DNA from: CAZDAM01 sp964503595
GTDB lineage: Bacteria; Muiribacteriota; UBA6191
Length of the DNA: 42,771 bases
Assembly (NCBI GenBank): GCA_964503595.1
Contig: CAZDAM010000014.1
Location: 1 to 42,771 of the forward strand
Direction: 5' to 3'
Positions 40,859-42,771 of this stretch are shown here, piece after piece. Position numbers and translations under genes: made by a program. Position 1 is the stretch's first letter, and each line of letters begins with the position of its first letter. The notes under the pieces were generated by a model. That model was not told the DNA's origin and ran no database searches. It was given only the letters and a program-made list of their open reading frames with translations.

Positions 40859-42771
40859 TTAGAAGGTTACGGTTGCCGTTGGCATAGGCAGGGTGTTCAG
40901 CAACTGAACAGTTCCGCTGGTTGCGCCACTGGCAATGGCTCCTTCACCAATCACAAGACCTTTGATGCCATCGCGATAGGATTGGGAATTATCCATGAAT
41001 GGATCCCAGACAACCTGAACCTTGTGAGAACCAGTATTCAGATCGGTTGGGAGCAGAGTCGGGCGAACCTGATGAGTGTTGATCAGATCCATACCGCGTG
41101 AGCTGTATCCATAGCGACGCAGAGGTCCCTGAGTTCTAAGAATTCCTTCGTTGACGGTGTAGCAGCGGGAGCTGTTGCAGACCACGACATAAACATAACC
41201 GGTTTCACCTTCGCTTGGGTCGGTGACACGGGTTGTGATTGCAGTGGAAGCAGTACCCGCAGGCTCAGGGATAACCCAGAAGCCCTGGCTTTCGTTGCTG
41301 GTTTCCTTGTCTGTTGGAGTTCCCAGAATGAAGCTTGCAGTACCGCGGGAGAAGAAGTCTGTATAGCTTCCTTCCAGCATGGCAACTGTGCTAGCAGTCA
41401 GAGGGGTTCCGGAGCGGGCGGAAACCAGAGTTCCAACACTGGTTACATGCTCGTAATTCAGTGGGCTCAGTTTATGAATGGCTGCAACAACATTGGTTCC
41501 GGTGCTGAGTACTGCAGCTACCATGGAAGCTTCTGTAGTTGTCGCACTGTATGGCTGGCATTTGCCATCCAGAACGGAGTTGTTGCTAACGCGGCTGCAG
41601 GCCTGACCGTTCATCATGCCACTAAAAGAACTGCTGGTACTGGTGTTACTGGCATCCAGAGAGAAGCTGAAGCTGTCTACAGTTCCCAGTTTGGTGCCGG
41701 TAATGCGAGTCAGAGCAGAAGTCGTAGCAGTGGGGGAACCATGACTGAAGACTTCTCCAGCCTTGTTCACGCTGATGAACTGGGCTCCGGTGTAGGTGCC
41801 ATTGCCAATCACAACAGCATACAGACCATGGCGCAGACCGGGATCAGCACTTACGAGCTGGCCACTGGCATTCTGAACCATGATGGGGCCGCTTTGAGCA
41901 TCCAGAGTCTGAAGCTTGGGAGCTTTTACAGTAACAGTAGTGCCGGACATCTGGAAAGTTGCTGTCAGACGATCTGAGGTGGCAACGCTTGTCAGGCTGA
42001 CCGACTCGGTAGTTTTACCGGAAGCCAGGTCAATCTTTGCCAGAGCAAAGGCCTGATTGTAGGTTGGGTTGAACTGGTTGATGTCACCAGGCAGATCCCA
42101 TCCGGTCAGCCAGGCTGCAAAGCCACTGGTCAGATCGGCTGGAGTTGGTCCGGAGACGGCATTTTCAGTATGAACCAGATCCACACCTTTCAGGCCGTTA
42201 GCAGATGGAGCACGAAAGTTACCACGGGTATCACGGCGATAGTCGGACATATAAGTGGTCTTGGTGCCATCATTCAGGTAGTAGTGCAGGTAGTGGGAAC
42301 TGGTGCTCAGGCCGGTTACAGCAGTGCTTTCAAAGCTGCTGTTAGTGGTGAACCAGATTCCGTAGCTGCTGTCTACATCTGGCTGGGCTCCATCGTAGTT
42401 GGTTGGGGTGCTCAGCATGAAGCGGGCACTGGATACCAGATGATCGCCTGCAAAGTCATAATGACCGCTGGTGGAGGAAACCAGAGGGTTACCACTGTTT
42501 GCAATGGTGAAACTGCGGTTGCCGATTTGAACAGTGACACTGCGGATATTGGTGGTGGTAACATTTGGGTTGGTGCTGGCCGAGACAATATCTACGGTAT
42601 CTGTGGTGAATTTCGAGCCAAGGCGGCTGTAGACAGTGTGGTTGTTGTCATTGGCAGTGGTGTCGCCAATTTCATAGAACAGACCATCAGCCATGTCGCG
42701 TACATACTTCATGGTGTCGGTATGGGCAGTGGTGCCAGTACCGTAGGTTACGCTGATGGTTGTCGGGTATT
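40859..42771 (-). CDS. large repetitive surface/secreted protein, C-terminal part
   Basis: The frame is open to the window edge (YPTTISVTYGTGTTAHTDT precedes the first Met at 42712), so at least 636 residues of the C-terminus are present and the start is outside. The protein is rich in Ser, Thr and Gly, with few charges and only a handful of Cys. It contains two copies of a domain about 363 residues apart: SARFMLSTPT...GIWF...GLKGVDLVHTENAV...PADLTSGF, and TASFILGTPT...GFWV...SRGMDLINTHQVR...PTDLNTGS. The ending QLLNTLPMPTATVTF is beta-like and has no LPxTG or autotransporter signature. A giant adhesin or surface-layer protein is likely. A terminator follows. Confidence 0.7.
   Translation of the reverse strand, partial: YPTTISVTYGTGTTAHTDTMKYVRDMADGLFYEIGDTTANDNNHTVYSRLGSKFTTDTVDIVSASTNPNVTTTNIRSVTVQIGNRSFTIANSGNPLVSSTSGHYDFAGDHLVSSARFMLSTPTNYDGAQPDVDSSYGIWFTTNSSFESTAVTGLSTSSHYLHYYLNDGTKTTYMSDYRRDTRGNFRAPSANGLKGVDLVHTENAVSGPTPADLTSGFAAWLTGWDLPGDINQFNPTYNQAFALAKIDLASGKTTESVSLTSVATSDRLTATFQMSGTTVTVKAPKLQTLDAQSGPIMVQNASGQLVSADPGLRHGLYAVVIGNGTYTGAQFISVNKAGEVFSHGSPTATTSALTRITGTKLGTVDSFSFSLDASNTSTSSSFSGMMNGQACSRVSNNSVLDGKCQPYSATTTEASMVAAVLSTGTNVVAAIHKLSPLNYEHVTSVGTLVSARSGTPLTASTVAMLEGSYTDFFSRGTASFILGTPTDKETSNESQGFWVIPEPAGTASTAITTRVTDPSEGETGYVYVVVCNSSRCYTVNEGILRTQGPLRRYGYSSRGMDLINTHQVRPTLLPTDLNTGSHKVQVVWDPFMDNSQSYRDGIKGLVIGEGAIASGATSGTVQLLNTLPMPTATVTF

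Noticed and set aside
40859..42771. Right-end gene as a prophage tail fibre or recently acquired island
   Set aside because: No phage, integrase or attachment-site features are near, and its terminator and neighbour promoter are neatly integrated; composition is unusual only because of Ser/Thr repeats.
1..42771. CRISPR array, tRNA, rRNA or riboswitch
   Set aside because: No regularly spaced repeats, cloverleaf-like sequences or known riboswitch cores were seen on reading both strands.

Overview
The window reads as chromosomal DNA from a Gram-negative bacterium. Signs of this are a lipoprotein with a lipobox, periplasmic adaptor proteins, a diheme c-type cytochrome, a BolA/monothiol-glutaredoxin pair and secreted cell-wall and protease enzymes. 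Base composition looks near 50% GC by eye, genes are tightly packed, ATGA/GTGA stop-start overlaps are common, and GTG and TTG starts are used. Relict HNH-endonuclease and Rpn-type (PD-(D/E)XK) fragments, CreD, RecD2 and the mix of envelope genes would fit a Bdellovibrionota/Oligoflexia-like lineage, but that is a weak inference. I saw no tRNA, rRNA, CRISPR array or intact mobile element.

Layout. (1) 1-2616 (+): end of an overlapping four-gene operon that finishes with a prepilin-like protein. (2) 2617-3498: spacer with a decayed HNH endonuclease, a possible HNH N-terminal scrap on the other strand, and one copy of a 69-bp dispersed repeat. (3) 3499-7930 (-): scoA-scoB, then a WecA-like/TagA fusion and a secreted alpha-helical protein. 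(4) 7972-14621 (-): SoxA/TsdA-like cytochrome, uridine kinase, a single adaptor, a tandem double adaptor and a MacB-type permease with no ATPase gene beside them. (5) 14711-16643 (+): thiolase and the two molybdopterin synthase subunits, closed by a terminator. (6) 16729-20115 (+): lipoprotein and RecD2. (7) 20176-24318 (-): CHASE2-GAF-GGDEF diguanylate cyclase coupled to enolase and 5-formyl-THF cyclo-ligase. (8) 24438-27546: propeller-like membrane protein, radical SAM protein, creD remnant, thioesterase. (9) 27634-30267 (-): large DUF5117-type metalloprotease. (10) 30339-32794 (+): NIF3-like, TrmJ-like, AsmA-like, BolA and Grx4 genes, then a terminator. (11) 32795-36641 (+): gutted SleB paralogue, intact SleB-type hydrolase, secreted protein. 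(12) 36616-38376 (-): small secreted protein, YaaA, TM2-like protein. (13) 38453-40847: Rpn remnant, then the hbd/thiolase operon. (14) 40859-42771 (-): C-terminal part of a large repetitive surface protein.

How it fits together. ScoAB, two thiolases, Hbd and an acyl-CoA thioesterase point to acetoacetyl/3-hydroxybutyryl-CoA metabolism. Much of the remainder builds or remodels the envelope.

Most notable signals. First, several genes have a -10 element 6-9 nt before the start codon and no convincing Shine-Dalgarno, which suggests leaderless mRNAs. Second, at least two spacers hold genes reduced to their two ends (a SleB paralogue and creD). Third, a 69-bp repeat follows stop codons at two loci 24 kb apart. 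Fourth, an export locus encodes three adaptor modules, two of them fused in one chain.
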